Assembly (NCBI RefSeq): GCF_947387555.1 | Contig: NZ_CANDNZ010000003.1 | Coordinates: 372,001-436,000 of the forward strand | Length of the DNA stretch: 64,000 nt | Direction: 5' to 3' | From: Thalassomonas sp. RHCl1 | GTDB taxonomy: Bacteria; Pseudomonadota; Gammaproteobacteria; Enterobacterales; Alteromonadaceae | Notes under the pieces: generated by a model | The model's input: only the letters and a program-made list of their open reading frames with translations | Database searches by the model: none | Told to the model about the DNA's origin: nothing | In this document: piece after piece, positions 9,438 to 19,175 of the stretch | Layout of the letters: each line of letters starts with the position of its first letter | How positions within the stretch are numbered: the first letter of the stretch is position 1 | Made by a program: the position numbers and the translations under genes

Positions 9438-9488
9438 GAGAAAAATCACTTGTCTCTTAAAAACGACTTAAGCTTCCCTGCAAGGAGG

Positions 9489-10382
9489 TTATTGATCCCA
9501 GTAAGGTATATTGCCGTAACGCTCGGCAAAAAAGTCGATAAAGGCTCTTACTTTTGGCGCCAATAACCGGGAGCTGGGATAAACGGCCCAAATTGCGGTA
9601 TCGGAAAGCAAGGGATACTCTTTAAGTATCTGTACCAGTTTACCCCGCTGAAGATGTTGATACAGGCTCCAGGTTGAGCCAATGGTGATCCCCAGGCCGG
9701 CAGCGGCTGCGTCCCTGACCGCTTCACCGTTATCGGTTCGAAAACATGCCTTTGTTTTAATTGTCAAGGGGCCATTGGTGCCAGCAAATAGCCAGCTTTC
9801 CAGACCGCTTAAATGAATACATTGATGGTTTGGCAAATCATCCGGGGTCCGGGGCTCACCAAACTTTTCGAGGTAATCGGGCGATGCGCAAACAATCCGT
9901 TTATCGGCTGCTAATTTTCGGGCAACCAAGGTTGAATCACTTAATTCGGCATTACGAATGGCGATATCAAAACCTCCCTCGACCAGATCGACCATAGTAT
10001 CTGAAAGGCGGAAGTCTAACTTGAGATCGGGGTAGCATGATAAAAACTCTTTCAATGCCGGCACTAAATGCATGCGGCCAAAAGAAGCCGGTGCTGCGAC
10101 CCTTAAGGTACCGCCGGGTGAACTGTTTCCAACGCCAACGGATGCGCGGGCCGCTTCAACTTGAGCAAGTATTTCTTCTGCATGCGGTAAAAAAGCGAGC
10201 CCCTCCTCCGTCAGTGAAACTTTCCGGGTGGTGCGATGTACCAGGCGTACTTTAAGTCCCTGCTCCAGTTTATTGATATGGGCACTGGCGACTGCCGGGG
10301 ACAAAGCTAATTCCTGGCCGGCAGCGCTGATGTTATTGGTTGCTGCCAGGCGCACAAAGAGTTTGAGGTGTTCAATATTCAT
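9489..10382 (-). CDS. LysR-family regulator (CrgA-like)
   Basis: A 297-residue regulator. The N-terminal HTH is at about 1-60 (MNIEHLKLFVRLAATNNISAA, then SHxNKLEQGL-like). The effector domain is typical of the CrgA branch (SPGGTLRVAAPASFGRMHL, DLVEGGFDIAIRN, AAAGLGITIGSTW). ATG 10382 is preferred over a TTG two codons upstream. It is divergent from the oxidoreductase gene at 10484 with about 100 bp between them. This is the usual arrangement for CrgA-type regulators that control a neighbouring quinone reductase-like or dehydrogenase gene. The inducer cannot be read from sequence. Confidence 0.92.
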   Translation of the reverse strand: MNIEHLKLFVRLAATNNISAAGQELALSPAVASAHINKLEQGLKVRLVHRTTRKVSLTEEGLAFLPHAEEILAQVEAARASVGVGNSSPGGTLRVAAPASFGRMHLVPALKEFLSCYPDLKLDFRLSDTMVDLVEGGFDIAIRNAELSDSTLVARKLAADKRIVCASPDYLEKFGEPRTPDDLPNHQCIHLSGLESWLFAGTNGPLTIKTKACFRTDNGEAVRDAAAAGLGITIGSTWSLYQHLQRGKLVQILKEYPLLSDTAIWAVYPSSRLLAPKVRAFIDFFAERYGNIPYWDQ

Positions 10383-10483
10383 TATCAACGAAAACTATAA
10401 ACTGATTGTGCAGAACACTATATTATCAAAATTAACTTTGGTAAATATACTTAAAACCATCAATCAAGCAACGAGATATTGTT

Positions 10484-11482
10484 ATGAAAGCAATGATCAT
10501 TAAAAGTTTTGGTGGCCCAGAAGTCTTTGAAGGTGCCGAGTTGGCTAAACCGGAAGTTAAAGCGGGACATGTATTGGTGCGTGTTGCAGCAAATAGCGTG
10601 AATACCGTCGATACCATGATACGTCAAATGGGGAAAGATTTGCCTATTTCCCCTGCACTTCCGGCGGTTTTAGGCATGGACTTCGCCGGTACCGTTGAAG
10701 CCGTTGGCGAGGGGGTCACCGGGTATAAAGCAGGCGATGAAGTCTATGGTTGTGCCGGTGGATTAGCGGATTTGCCGGGGGCATTAGCAGAATATATGCT
10801 AGCCGATGTCCGGTTAATTGCCCGTAAACCTGAAAACTTGTCGATGCGTGAAGCCGCAGCCTTGCCTCTGGTGGCAATTACGGCCTATGAAGGCTTGTTC
10901 AGGGCGGGGATCAGTAAAGGGCAAAAGGTGTTAGTCCATGGCGGTTCCGGTGGCGTTGGCCATGTAGCCTTACAGCTGGCGCGTTATATGGGGGCGGATG
11001 TGTATGCCACGGGCGGAGGGGATAAGCAGCTTGCTTTGATCCGAAACCTGGGCGGCAAAAGCATCAATTATCACACAGAAACCGTTGCCGACTATGTTGC
11101 ACAGCACACCCGGGGAGCCGGTTTTGACCTTGTCTTTGATTCGGTTGGCGGTGCTAATATGGCCAACTCTTTTGAGGCTGCCGCTTTAAACGGCCAGATT
11201 GCGACCACAGTTGCTATGGTTGAACTGGACCTATCAAAGGCACACTTTAAAGGGCTGTCACTGCATGTGGTATTTATGCTCATCCCTATGCTCCATGATC
11301 ACCGGCGCGAACAACACGGCCAAATACTTAGCAAGCTGAGTGAAATTATCGAAGCCGGTGGTTTACGCCCGGTGCTGGATGAAAAACGCTTTTCATTGAC
11401 AGAAGTTGGCCAGGCACATGCCCGTTTATCCAGCGGAGCAGCCATGGGTAAGGTAGTCGTCGAAATAGAGGTCGAAAAATAA
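10484..11482 (+). CDS. Zinc-binding-dehydrogenase-family NADPH:quinone oxidoreductase-like protein
   Basis: A 332-residue medium-chain dehydrogenase/reductase. The N-terminal GroES-like domain has VLVRVAANSVNTVDTMIRQ, VLGMDFAGTVEAVGEGV and YKAGDEVYG. The Rossmann domain has the dinucleotide motif VHGGSGGVGHVALQLARYMG around residues 150-170. It lacks the structural-zinc cysteines of true alcohol dehydrogenases, so it belongs with the quinone-oxidoreductase-like branch, which reduces enones or quinones with NADPH. It is divergent from the CrgA-like regulator and followed 78 bp later by an SDR gene. The pair may be induced together by electrophilic compounds. Confidence 0.9.
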   Translation: MKAMIIKSFGGPEVFEGAELAKPEVKAGHVLVRVAANSVNTVDTMIRQMGKDLPISPALPAVLGMDFAGTVEAVGEGVTGYKAGDEVYGCAGGLADLPGALAEYMLADVRLIARKPENLSMREAAALPLVAITAYEGLFRAGISKGQKVLVHGGSGGVGHVALQLARYMGADVYATGGGDKQLALIRNLGGKSINYHTETVADYVAQHTRGAGFDLVFDSVGGANMANSFEAAALNGQIATTVAMVELDLSKAHFKGLSLHVVFMLIPMLHDHRREQHGQILSKLSEIIEAGGLRPVLDEKRFSLTEVGQAHARLSSGAAMGKVVVEIEVEK

Positions 11483-11560
11483 ACGGTTAACTAGCCCTGT
11501 ACGCACAGGATACCGATATTGACATATTGCTGCATTTCACTGATGAAACGAGGTTAAGAG

Positions 11561-12373
11561 ATGAAAAAATCGATTCTTATTACCGGCGCAACCGATGGTA
11601 TAGGGCTGGCAACCGCTAAAATGCTGGTCTTGCAAGGGCATCAGGTACTGCTTCATGGGCGAAATCCTAACAAGCTTGAACAGGTGAAAAAAACACTCTC
11701 TGAAATAGCCGGCAACGGGCGGCTGGAAAGCTACCTGGCGGATCTATCGCTGATGTCCGATGTTGAGGCGCTGGCCAAAGCGGTTACAGAAAAGCATCGA
11801 AAATTAGATGTACTGATAAATAATGCCGGTGTTTATCAGGCTCCGGCAGTGATCACCCAGGATGGGCTTGATATCAGGTTTGCTGTTAATACACTTGCTC
11901 CCTATCTGCTGACAAAAGATCTGATGCCGCTGCTGGGCAAGAGTGCCAGGGTGATCAATCTCTCCTCTGCTGCCCAGGCTCCGGTTAACCTGGAAGCGTT
12001 AGCCGGGACAGTTAAGCTGTCAGACGCAGCGGCCTATGCGCAAAGCAAATTGGCCCTGACGGCCTGGTCTCGCACTATGGCAATATCGCAACAAGGGCAA
12101 GGTCCGGCAATTATCGCCGTTAATCCCGGCTCTATGCTGGGCAGTAAAATGGTAAAACAGGCATTTTCTGTTACCGGCGGTGATATTCAAATTGGCGCAA
12201 AAATTCTGGCGCTTGCGGCGGTTGATGATCAATTTTCCGATGCCGGCGGACTGTATTTCGATAATGATCACGGCCGGTTTGCTTCACCGCATCCGGATGT
12301 GCTCGATAGACAAAAATCCGAAGCCATTGTAAGGGCCATTGATACCCTAGTGGCGGATATCAATCGACATTAG
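11561..12373 (+). CDS. Short-chain dehydrogenase/reductase
   Basis: A 270-residue classical-type SDR. It has the nucleotide-binding motif TGATDGIGLATAK near the N-terminus, the structural LINNAGV motif at about 88-94, catalytic Ser in INLSSAA and the Y-x-x-x-K pair in AYAQSKLAL (about 158-164), followed by AVNPGSMLGS. It resembles retinol-dehydrogenase-like SDRs. Substrate is unknown. It lies downstream of the oxidoreductase gene in the same direction, probably as an operon under the divergent LysR regulator. Confidence 0.9.
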   Translation: MKKSILITGATDGIGLATAKMLVLQGHQVLLHGRNPNKLEQVKKTLSEIAGNGRLESYLADLSLMSDVEALAKAVTEKHRKLDVLINNAGVYQAPAVITQDGLDIRFAVNTLAPYLLTKDLMPLLGKSARVINLSSAAQAPVNLEALAGTVKLSDAAAYAQSKLALTAWSRTMAISQQGQGPAIIAVNPGSMLGSKMVKQAFSVTGGDIQIGAKILALAAVDDQFSDAGGLYFDNDHGRFASPHPDVLDRQKSEAIVRAIDTLVADINRH

Positions 12374-12604
12374 GTATGTCAGAAAAATGCCCGATTAATG
12401 CCTGAATGAATTGAAAAGTGAAGCCGTGGCCTATGAAAAGTTATCAGCGATCGCCCTATTTGTGTAACCGACAAATAGACCTGATTTGATAAAACCGCAC
12501 TTGATTATTTAGGTGAATTCAGGAATTGGCCGCAATCGCATAATATTACGCAAAGAGTGCTCTGTTAGTTATTTTTATTCTTAACGTAAAAAAGCAGAAT
12601 AAAG

Positions 12605-12880
12605 TTAATCTGCCTTAAGTGCCGTCAAACGGTCAAGCCGCTGGGTTTTACCGATATGATAAATATCTTGCCCGTATTCCCCCTTGTTGCGTTCAATCGC
12701 GGTGACCTGATATTTTTTTTCTTTGTTGGCGGTTATAGAGATCGGATTAAAGGTTAAACTTGCTTTATAGACATAATCCCCTTCCTGGATTTCCTCAATA
12801 ACATGCCCTTCAAGTTTGTTTTTCTGCAAAAGTTCAGCTGCATACTTATACATGTTATCGGCTACATTAATGGTTTTCAT
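12605..12880 (-). CDS. Hypothetical protein (91 aa)
   Basis: A 91-residue soluble protein without a recognised family. The start is ATG 12880, chosen because a strong GGAGG site lies 8 bases upstream; the longer frame to 12931 has no such signal. The sequence is charged, with a central beta-like stretch (DYVYKASLTFNPISITAN). It lies 149 bp downstream of lapD in the same direction. It could be an independent gene; no functional link to the Lap system can be shown. Confidence 0.6.
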   Translation of the reverse strand: MKTINVADNMYKYAAELLQKNKLEGHVIEEIQEGDYVYKASLTFNPISITANKEKKYQVTAIERNKGEYGQDIYHIGKTQRLDRLTALKAD

Positions 12881-13028
12881 CTCGCGTTTCCTCCATTTTA
12901 TCAATTTCCCCTGGCTCCCCCAGCCAGGCAAAGAGTTAACATCCGCTTATTCCACAGTGCCCGCAGCTGTCAAAGATAGTTGCCGCGTACATTAGCAAAT
13001 GTATAGCCCAAGGAGAGTCAAAAGTACA

Positions 13029-14975
13029 CTAGAGCACCTTATCGGCCTCTGTTTGGGGCAGCACATCTTCAGGGGTCGAAATATATCCCTGATAACCGTC
13101 GGCTTTTAAACTGGCAAAGTGCTCCATTTGCAGCTGGTCTTCAATGCCGGTAATGATCACTTTGATGTTTAAGCCCCGGGCGACATTGATTAAGGCACGG
13201 CACAATTCCAGGCTTTGGTTGGACTTTTCATAAAAGACAAAAGACTGATCCAGTTTGATATAATCCGGTTGCAACTTCTGCAAATAGTCAAGGGAGCCGA
13301 GCTGGCGTCCGCACTGGTCAATCCCGACTTTTGCCCCCACGCTCCTGACGGTTTCCGCCAGATAGCGGCAACGGCCGAATGCGGCCAGTACCGCCGATTC
13401 AGGTATTTCAAACAGCATCTGGCCGACATCCGGTGATTTTTTCAGAAACCGGCTCAGCCACAGGACAAAGTCGGCATCAAGCAGACTGTCGTGGGTGAGG
13501 TTAATCGCCACGGGCTGATCTGCTGATTTTAACAGTTTCTGTTGTTCAATCGACTCCAGTAAACAGCGGTCAAGCCGGCTGCCTAATGACAGGAGTTCAA
13601 CAAAAGGCATAAATTCAAAGGCCCTGACCGCCTGGCCGTCTATGGTTAAGCGGCAGTACATTTCCCGCTGAATAATCTCTTGCCTGTTTACCCCGGATAT
13701 TGCCTGCCATTGGAAACTAAATTGCTTGTTGTTGATCGCCTCGAGCAGTTTAGTGCGCCATTGCTCGCGGCTATATTTTTGTGTCTGCCCGGTATCGAGC
13801 CATTGGCTGACTTTATTGTCTCTGCGGGCCTGTTGCAGGGCATTATCCGATTGTGACATGAGATCGGCCACCGTCATATTGGCGACGCGCTGGCTGACTC
13901 CCAAGGCAAACTGGCTGTTGGGGGGACAACCGGCTTTGCTGATTTCCTGGTTGATCAGCCGGATCAGGGTTTGCAGATAAAGCTCCATTTGATGTCGCTC
14001 TGCCCTGGTCAGCAAAAAGGCAAACTCAGTATTGGCAATGCGGGCAATGATACTGTCGGTGATCTCCGGCAACTCAAGACGCATGCGCCCGGCAAGCGCT
14101 TTGATAATTTCATCCCGCCCCTGGTAGCCATATTTGGCATAAACCTCTTCCAGGCAGTCAAACTTGGCTAAAATCAGCCCGCCGTAGCCGGGTTCATTTA
14201 ACCAGTTATGCATTTGCGCCGACAGGTATTGGCGGTTGGGTAAACCCGCCACCCGGTCAAGCAGCTTGTCCGCTTTGAGGGCGTCAATTTCGCCGTCCAA
14301 TGTTGAAAATACGTGCTTTAGCTGGCCCGACATGGAATTAATGGCGTTAACGACATCTTTTAATTCCCGGGTTTTCGGGACATCAATATCCTGGCCGAAC
14401 TTGCATTGTGCGATGGTTTTTGCCTGGCGGGCGATTTGATGCAAAGGTTTAAGGATGCGGTTAAGCCTTACCCTCACGATGAGGATACACAGGATAAACA
14501 TCAGGGATAAGATCATCAGGGTATCGTTCATGACCCGCCACAACTCCCGGTAACCCAGTGCCGGATGTCCTTCTATTTCAAGGGTGGCCAGTTGCATCCA
14601 GCCCGAGGTGATTAAACTTTCTTTCTTTTGTACCTCAAACAAATCCAGGTCGATAAACCATTGCGGCACCCCTTTAATCACCACGGGATTGCTCCAGGTT
14701 TGCTCCTTGTTGTCTACCAGCCATTTGAGCGTTACCTTCTGATAAAATCCGCCCTCGAAGATCACATTGACCAGGGTTTCGGCGCTGGCGATATCGCCGG
14801 TTTCCAGGTGTGGCTTCAGCATGAGCCCCAATGAGGTCATGGTGTTATTGAGATCGGACTCCATTTGCTGGCTCATAAAATCACGGGCCTGGGTAAACTG
14901 AAAATAAACTAGACTTGTCATTACCAACAAAAACAGTCCAAACAGTAATGAGTTTATTTCTTTAAACAGGGTCAT
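13029..14975 (-). CDS. lapD: LapD-like inner-membrane c-di-GMP receptor
   Basis: A 648-residue protein with LapD architecture. TM1 is at about 8-28, the periplasmic LapD/MoxY-type domain at about 29-150 and TM2 at about 150-168. A HAMP domain follows, then GGDEF and EAL domains. Both catalytic motifs are degenerate: the GGDEF position reads ANTEF, EAL reads EMYCRL, and the usual DDFG is DQCGRQ. The protein should therefore bind c-di-GMP without making or cutting it, as known for LapD. In the known system, c-di-GMP-bound LapD sequesters LapG through its periplasmic domain and keeps the adhesin on the surface. It starts 4 bases after lapG and is the last core gene of the operon. Confidence 0.93.
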   Translation of the reverse strand: MTLFKEINSLLFGLFLLVMTSLVYFQFTQARDFMSQQMESDLNNTMTSLGLMLKPHLETGDIASAETLVNVIFEGGFYQKVTLKWLVDNKEQTWSNPVVIKGVPQWFIDLDLFEVQKKESLITSGWMQLATLEIEGHPALGYRELWRVMNDTLMILSLMFILCILIVRVRLNRILKPLHQIARQAKTIAQCKFGQDIDVPKTRELKDVVNAINSMSGQLKHVFSTLDGEIDALKADKLLDRVAGLPNRQYLSAQMHNWLNEPGYGGLILAKFDCLEEVYAKYGYQGRDEIIKALAGRMRLELPEITDSIIARIANTEFAFLLTRAERHQMELYLQTLIRLINQEISKAGCPPNSQFALGVSQRVANMTVADLMSQSDNALQQARRDNKVSQWLDTGQTQKYSREQWRTKLLEAINNKQFSFQWQAISGVNRQEIIQREMYCRLTIDGQAVRAFEFMPFVELLSLGSRLDRCLLESIEQQKLLKSADQPVAINLTHDSLLDADFVLWLSRFLKKSPDVGQMLFEIPESAVLAAFGRCRYLAETVRSVGAKVGIDQCGRQLGSLDYLQKLQPDYIKLDQSFVFYEKSNQSLELCRALINVARGLNIKVIITGIEDQLQMEHFASLKADGYQGYISTPEDVLPQTEADKVL

Positions 14976-14979
14976 CGCG

Positions 14980-15687
14980 TTAAAACTCCAGTTTTAGCTT
15001 AGGTTGTTTTAGGGTGGCAGCGCTGATACGCTGGCGCAGATCTCGCCATAGGGTTAACCGGGAAGCCTTTCCGGAAAGCAAACCCTTGCCCTTTTCTTTG
15101 TTCAGCCATAACTGACTGGCGTTAAAGCTGTAGACGGGAATCAGGTCTTTACGTTTATCTGCTGTTTTCACTGCACCGTCCAGGTTGTCTAAAATGAGCG
15201 GCACCGCCCCCGGGGTCTGGTAATAGGCGAGCACCATATGATATTTTCTGATGCTGGCGGCCTTGACCATGGTAATGCGCATTTTTTCATCGGCTATGCC
15301 CAGCTCCCTGAGGGTAAAGTACTTGGCAATGGCAAAGTCTTCACAATCGCCGCCATTGACCCCGATAAACTCCAGCGGACTTGCCCAGTAATTCTCGCTT
15401 CCCCAGAGCTTGATATCATCAATAAAATGAAACAGGTTAAAAAAGCGGTTCACCTTATTCAGTTTCTCCAGTTCGGTGTTTTCACCCTCACTTTTCATTA
15501 ATTTCAGCCAGGCTTTACCACGTTTTTGTGCCCTTTTACCATAGCTTTTCTCCAGTGAAGCCAATATGCTTTGCCCGTCTAATTCAGGCTCGGATTTGGC
15601 ATAGAGCATGCCCAACAAGCCGAGCGTCAGTATCAAGACTTGCACCGCCCCGGATAGTTTTGCTGTTAAGATACAACTGAGCCTCAT
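14980..15687 (-). CDS. lapG: LapG-like periplasmic transglutaminase-type cysteine protease
   Basis: A 235-residue protein with an N-terminal signal/anchor sequence (hydrophobic residues about 8-30) and the DUF920/LapG fold. The catalytic triad is visible as C115 (NGGDCEDFAIAKYF), H150 (IRKYHMVLAYY) and D167 (PLILDNLDG), with spacing close to that of Pseudomonas LapG. It would cut the adhesin at its TAAG site and free cells from the surface when c-di-GMP is low. It lies 15 bp after the OmpA lipoprotein gene and 4 bp before lapD, which encodes its expected inhibitor. Confidence 0.94.
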   Translation of the reverse strand: MRLSCILTAKLSGAVQVLILTLGLLGMLYAKSEPELDGQSILASLEKSYGKRAQKRGKAWLKLMKSEGENTELEKLNKVNRFFNLFHFIDDIKLWGSENYWASPLEFIGVNGGDCEDFAIAKYFTLRELGIADEKMRITMVKAASIRKYHMVLAYYQTPGAVPLILDNLDGAVKTADKRKDLIPVYSFNASQLWLNKEKGKGLLSGKASRLTLWRDLRQRISAATLKQPKLKLEF

Positions 15688-15702
15688 CTTATGCGCTAAC
15701 CA

Positions 15703-16353
15703 CTACTCTGTTTGATCTACGGTATAAATGGTCCACATCATCTCATCCTGGTGATCGGTATAGGCCAGCTCTGCCATGATACGGCGGTTAACCGCATGAA
15801 CCGCTTCACTGTCTCCCACTTGCTCGGGGCGCTTAAAACCAAAACCAACCGAAGATACCCGGTACTTGGGAATATTAAAGCTGTTGACCAGAACCTCGGC
15901 CACGGCATTGGCACGATTATCCGACAAGGCTTGATTCAATCCTGCGCTGCCGGTTTTACTGGTGTGCCCTTCAATAACCACGTCTAAGGTTTGATGTTTA
16001 TTGAGAAAATCTGCCAGTTTTTTAATCTCGGCATAGCCGGTACCCGGGATCTCATAGGAATTATTGGCAAACTTGATATTGATGTTCAGGGGCTGAATAT
16101 TGGCGGTTTGTGTGCCGCAGCCGTTATTGTCTATGCTGGCGCCCAATACCGTTGCTTTGCATTTATCACGTGCTTTGATCACGCCGTCACTGTCAAAGTC
16201 ATGTAAATTGTTTACCTGGGCGACATTAGTTTCCATGACGACTATCGGCGGCCGGGCGCAAGCACTTATGAGCAATGCCAGCAGGGTTAAGGCAAACAAA
16301 CGGCTACTTGGGCCGTTACTTGAGTGAAGGTGCACAACTTGCCGGTTATTCAT
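15703..16353 (-). CDS. OmpA-family outer-membrane lipoprotein
   Basis: A 216-residue protein. The start is ATG 16353, with AAGGAG upstream; the longer frame to 16440 reads through the preceding gene. A lipobox (LLALLISAC) puts it in the outer membrane. A short acidic segment (DFDSDGVIKARDKC) resembles a thrombospondin type-3 calcium motif. It is followed by an OmpA C-terminal peptidoglycan-binding domain (VVIEGHTSKTGSAGLNQ, SDNRANAVAEVL, NRRIMAEL). Its start overlaps the end of the TolC-like gene by 8 bp, so translation is probably coupled. It may anchor or stabilise the adhesin secretion apparatus; it is common in Lap-type operons. Confidence 0.88.
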   Translation of the reverse strand: MNNRQVVHLHSSNGPSSRLFALTLLALLISACARPPIVVMETNVAQVNNLHDFDSDGVIKARDKCKATVLGASIDNNGCGTQTANIQPLNINIKFANNSYEIPGTGYAEIKKLADFLNKHQTLDVVIEGHTSKTGSAGLNQALSDNRANAVAEVLVNSFNIPKYRVSSVGFGFKRPEQVGDSEAVHAVNRRIMAELAYTDHQDEMMWTIYTVDQTE

Positions 16354-17743
16354 TGTTAGCTCCTTGAGTGTAGTTATGCTCTCCCTGCCAGGTGGCCGAA
16401 CGGGTGATCCGCAGGGAGTCGAGTAACTGGCCGGTGACATTTAATAACCGGTATCTCGCGCTCAGCTCATCAAAATCGGCTTCAAGGTAATCCTGGCGAG
16501 CCTGAAACAGTTCATTTTCGGTATCGAGTAAATCGAGCAAGCTCCGTTGCCCCAGGCTAAATTGTTCTTTATAGGTTAGCTGGGTTTCTTTGGATGCGAT
16601 AATATGCTGCTTGATGTATTTTTTCTGCCGCGCCAGCATTTCAAAAGCATTCCAGGCCAGGCCAAAACTCTCGGTGACCTGGCGATGGGCGCTATAGTTG
16701 ATTTCTTGTGCCTCTGAAACCTTATAAGCGGCGCTGCGCTCCTGTGCGCTATCTTTGCCGCCGGAAAACAGGTTATATCTCAGGCGCAGCATGGCGGTGA
16801 CATCATTGCGGTGTCCGCCGTCATCTGAGCTGAAGCCTTTTTCACCGCCGATATCGTTATCGGCATTGGCACTGAGTTCAAAACTAAGGGTCGGGTAGTA
16901 ATTGGCCTTTACCGTCTGCTTAAATGAGCGGGCGGCGTTGATATCCTGTTGTGCCGACTTAATCACCGGGTGGCGCGTTATGGCCAGGGTTAAACCGCTG
17001 TTGCTGTTTTTGGGCAGCATATCGGCATCCGGCACCGGCCGCACCAAATCTTTTGGCGGGGTATTGGTTAAACGGAAAAACTGTGTTCTGGCATCGAGGG
17101 CATTATTGCGGGCGGCGATCAAATTAGACTGGGCACGGGCCAGGCGGCCGGATGCCTGGGACAAGTCGGCAATACTGCCCAACCCCGAGTCGGTACGCTC
17201 TTTGATTTGCGCATGAATTTCCTGGTGCGAAGCGATGTTCTTTTCCGCCAGGGTGACCAGTTCCCGGGTTTTTAAATAAGTTAAATAGACCTTGCTGACT
17301 TCAAGGGCGAGATCTTCCGCCGTGCTCATCAGCGTCCACTGCTCGGCACTGGCTTCATACAGGGTACGGTCAATTTCATTGGGGGAAAACAAACCGTCAA
17401 AAATCATCTGCCGCAGACTGATACCAAACTCCCCCCGTTGCAGTTCGGTTTTCCCGTCGTCATGGTTACCTGCGCTTCTGCGGTTGCCCGGATAATCGGT
17501 ATATTCATAACCATAACCCGCGGTTAAATCTATCGTCGGCAAATAGTTAGCCCTGGCCCGGTTGACATCTTCTTCTTTGGATTTAAAGCGGGCAAAAGCC
17601 TGGCGTATCTGGGGATGGCTGTCCAGTGCCTGGGCAACTGCCTGCTCCAGGCTTTGTGCCTTGATATTTGCTGAATACAAAGCAGATAACGCCAATAGAC
17701 AAGTCACCGCGCTTTTGTTGAGTGTAAAAATAACCTTATTCAT
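16346..17743 (-). CDS. TolC-family outer-membrane channel of the adhesin exporter (LapE-like)
   Basis: A 465-residue protein with a signal peptide (cut near NIKAQ) and the duplicated outer-membrane-efflux repeats of TolC proteins. These include SLEQAVAQALDSHPQIRQAFAR at the N-terminus, a second-half counterpart, and the typical FSLGQRSLLDLLDTENELFQA segment around 390-410. It would form the trimeric tunnel that works with the LapB/LapC-type inner-membrane pump to secrete the giant adhesin. It lies between the HlyD-type gene and the OmpA lipoprotein gene in the same operon. Confidence 0.92.
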   Translation of the reverse strand: MNKVIFTLNKSAVTCLLALSALYSANIKAQSLEQAVAQALDSHPQIRQAFARFKSKEEDVNRARANYLPTIDLTAGYGYEYTDYPGNRRSAGNHDDGKTELQRGEFGISLRQMIFDGLFSPNEIDRTLYEASAEQWTLMSTAEDLALEVSKVYLTYLKTRELVTLAEKNIASHQEIHAQIKERTDSGLGSIADLSQASGRLARAQSNLIAARNNALDARTQFFRLTNTPPKDLVRPVPDADMLPKNSNSGLTLAITRHPVIKSAQQDINAARSFKQTVKANYYPTLSFELSANADNDIGGEKGFSSDDGGHRNDVTAMLRLRYNLFSGGKDSAQERSAAYKVSEAQEINYSAHRQVTESFGLAWNAFEMLARQKKYIKQHIIASKETQLTYKEQFSLGQRSLLDLLDTENELFQARQDYLEADFDELSARYRLLNVTGQLLDSLRITRSATWQGEHNYTQGANNE

Positions 17744-17801
17744 AACAATTCCATTTTTTAGTGTTATTGGTTGTCGTTAACTGTTTTAGCAGGCCCCGGG
17801 T

Positions 17802-19175
17802 TTAACCTTCCCTGAGCGCGGCTTTATTGGCCCTTAAAATAGGGGTTAAAATATACTCTAAGATGGTACGCTCTCCGGTGATCACGTCGACATTTGTCAT
17901 CATGCCCGGAATGATCGGCATTTCTTCATTGTCTTTATTTTTAATGCTGGATGCGTCGGTGCGCACCCGGATCAGGTAAAAGCTGTTGCCTTCATCATCT
18001 TGGGTGGTATCGGCGCTGATATGCTCGACCTTGCCGGTTAAACCGCCGTAACGGGCAAAGTCATAGGCGGTAATTTTGACCACCGCGGGCAGGCCGGGAT
18101 AAATAAACCCTATGTCCCTGGGTTTGATTTTTGCTTCCACCATTAACCTGTCTTGTGTCGGCACAATTTCGGCTATGGTTTCCCCGGGTTTTACCACCCC
18201 ACCTAAAGTATTAATATGTATGGTTTTAATGGTGCCAACCACGGGAGAGAGAATCAGCGCTTTGGTGACCTTGTCCTGGGTACCGACCTGGGCTTCATTC
18301 ATTTTTGATAGTTTGTTTTGCAATTCATTAAGCTCGGCCCGGGCTTCCCTGCGGTAGGTTAAGGCGCTGTCGCGACGTGTTAACACCGCTTCTTCAAAGG
18401 CGGAGTTCAGTTTAGGGGTTAATAACCGGATGGCGCTTAGCTCTCCCTGCAGTTCGTTGACGCTGCGCTCGAGTTTGTATAATTCGATTTTCGAGACGAT
18501 ATTTTTTTGTGCCAGCGGCCGGGTCAACTCCAGTTCTTTACTGGCCAAGCGGTAACTGACTTCCAGGGTTTTGATTTTTGAGCTCTGCTCGGCGATTTCC
18601 TGTTTTCTCTGCTGTATCTGCTGGTTTTGAATGGCGAGTTGGTTGATCAGATTGTCCAGCCGCCCCGAGTATTCCTGCTGTTGCTGTTTCACCATTAACG
18701 GCGCCTGGGTATTGAGATCTTGCGGATACTCAGGCACTTTTTTAGTGATCTTGATTTGCTGCTGCCAGTTGTCATCCACGCCGATAAAAATACTGGCAAG
18801 CTCGGCTCTTAAGCGGATGATATTGGCCCGTAGACTGTTCAGCTCCTGTTTTTGCTCGGCGACATCCGAGCGAAACCGGGTGTCATCTATGCTGGCAATG
18901 GCCTGGCCTTTGCTCACCTGCATGCCTTCCTGGACAAACAGCTTCTGTAAGATACCGCCGTCCAGGCTTTGAATAATCTGTACCTGGGAGGAAGGGATCA
19001 CTTTGCCCGTGCCCGAGGTAAACTGCTCTAAGGCGGAGAAATGCGACCAGATAAGAAAACTCAATACCAGGGCTGCCATGGCCCAAATGGTTAACTTGTG
19101 CAAGCCCGGCGCCTGTATCAACATGGCGCCATACACATCGTCCGCCATGGATAAATCTTGCTGGCTGATTTTCAT
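17802..19175 (-). CDS. lapC: HlyD-family membrane-fusion protein of the adhesin exporter
   Basis: A 457-residue periplasmic adaptor with a short cytosolic N-terminus and one TM at about 28-48. An N-terminal lipoyl half-motif follows (GTGKVIPSSQVQIIQSLDGGI). Then come long coiled-coil helices rich in Q, E and L (about 110-300), the second lipoyl half and a beta-barrel (GGVVKPGETIAEIVP, MVEAKIKPRDIGFI). It bridges the ABC transporter and the TolC-like channel in type I secretion. Its ATG overlaps the stop of the ABC transporter gene (ATGA), which indicates translational coupling. Confidence 0.93.
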   Translation of the reverse strand: MKISQQDLSMADDVYGAMLIQAPGLHKLTIWAMAALVLSFLIWSHFSALEQFTSGTGKVIPSSQVQIIQSLDGGILQKLFVQEGMQVSKGQAIASIDDTRFRSDVAEQKQELNSLRANIIRLRAELASIFIGVDDNWQQQIKITKKVPEYPQDLNTQAPLMVKQQQQEYSGRLDNLINQLAIQNQQIQQRKQEIAEQSSKIKTLEVSYRLASKELELTRPLAQKNIVSKIELYKLERSVNELQGELSAIRLLTPKLNSAFEEAVLTRRDSALTYRREARAELNELQNKLSKMNEAQVGTQDKVTKALILSPVVGTIKTIHINTLGGVVKPGETIAEIVPTQDRLMVEAKIKPRDIGFIYPGLPAVVKITAYDFARYGGLTGKVEHISADTTQDDEGNSFYLIRVRTDASSIKNKDNEEMPIIPGMMTNVDVITGERTILEYILTPILRANKAALREG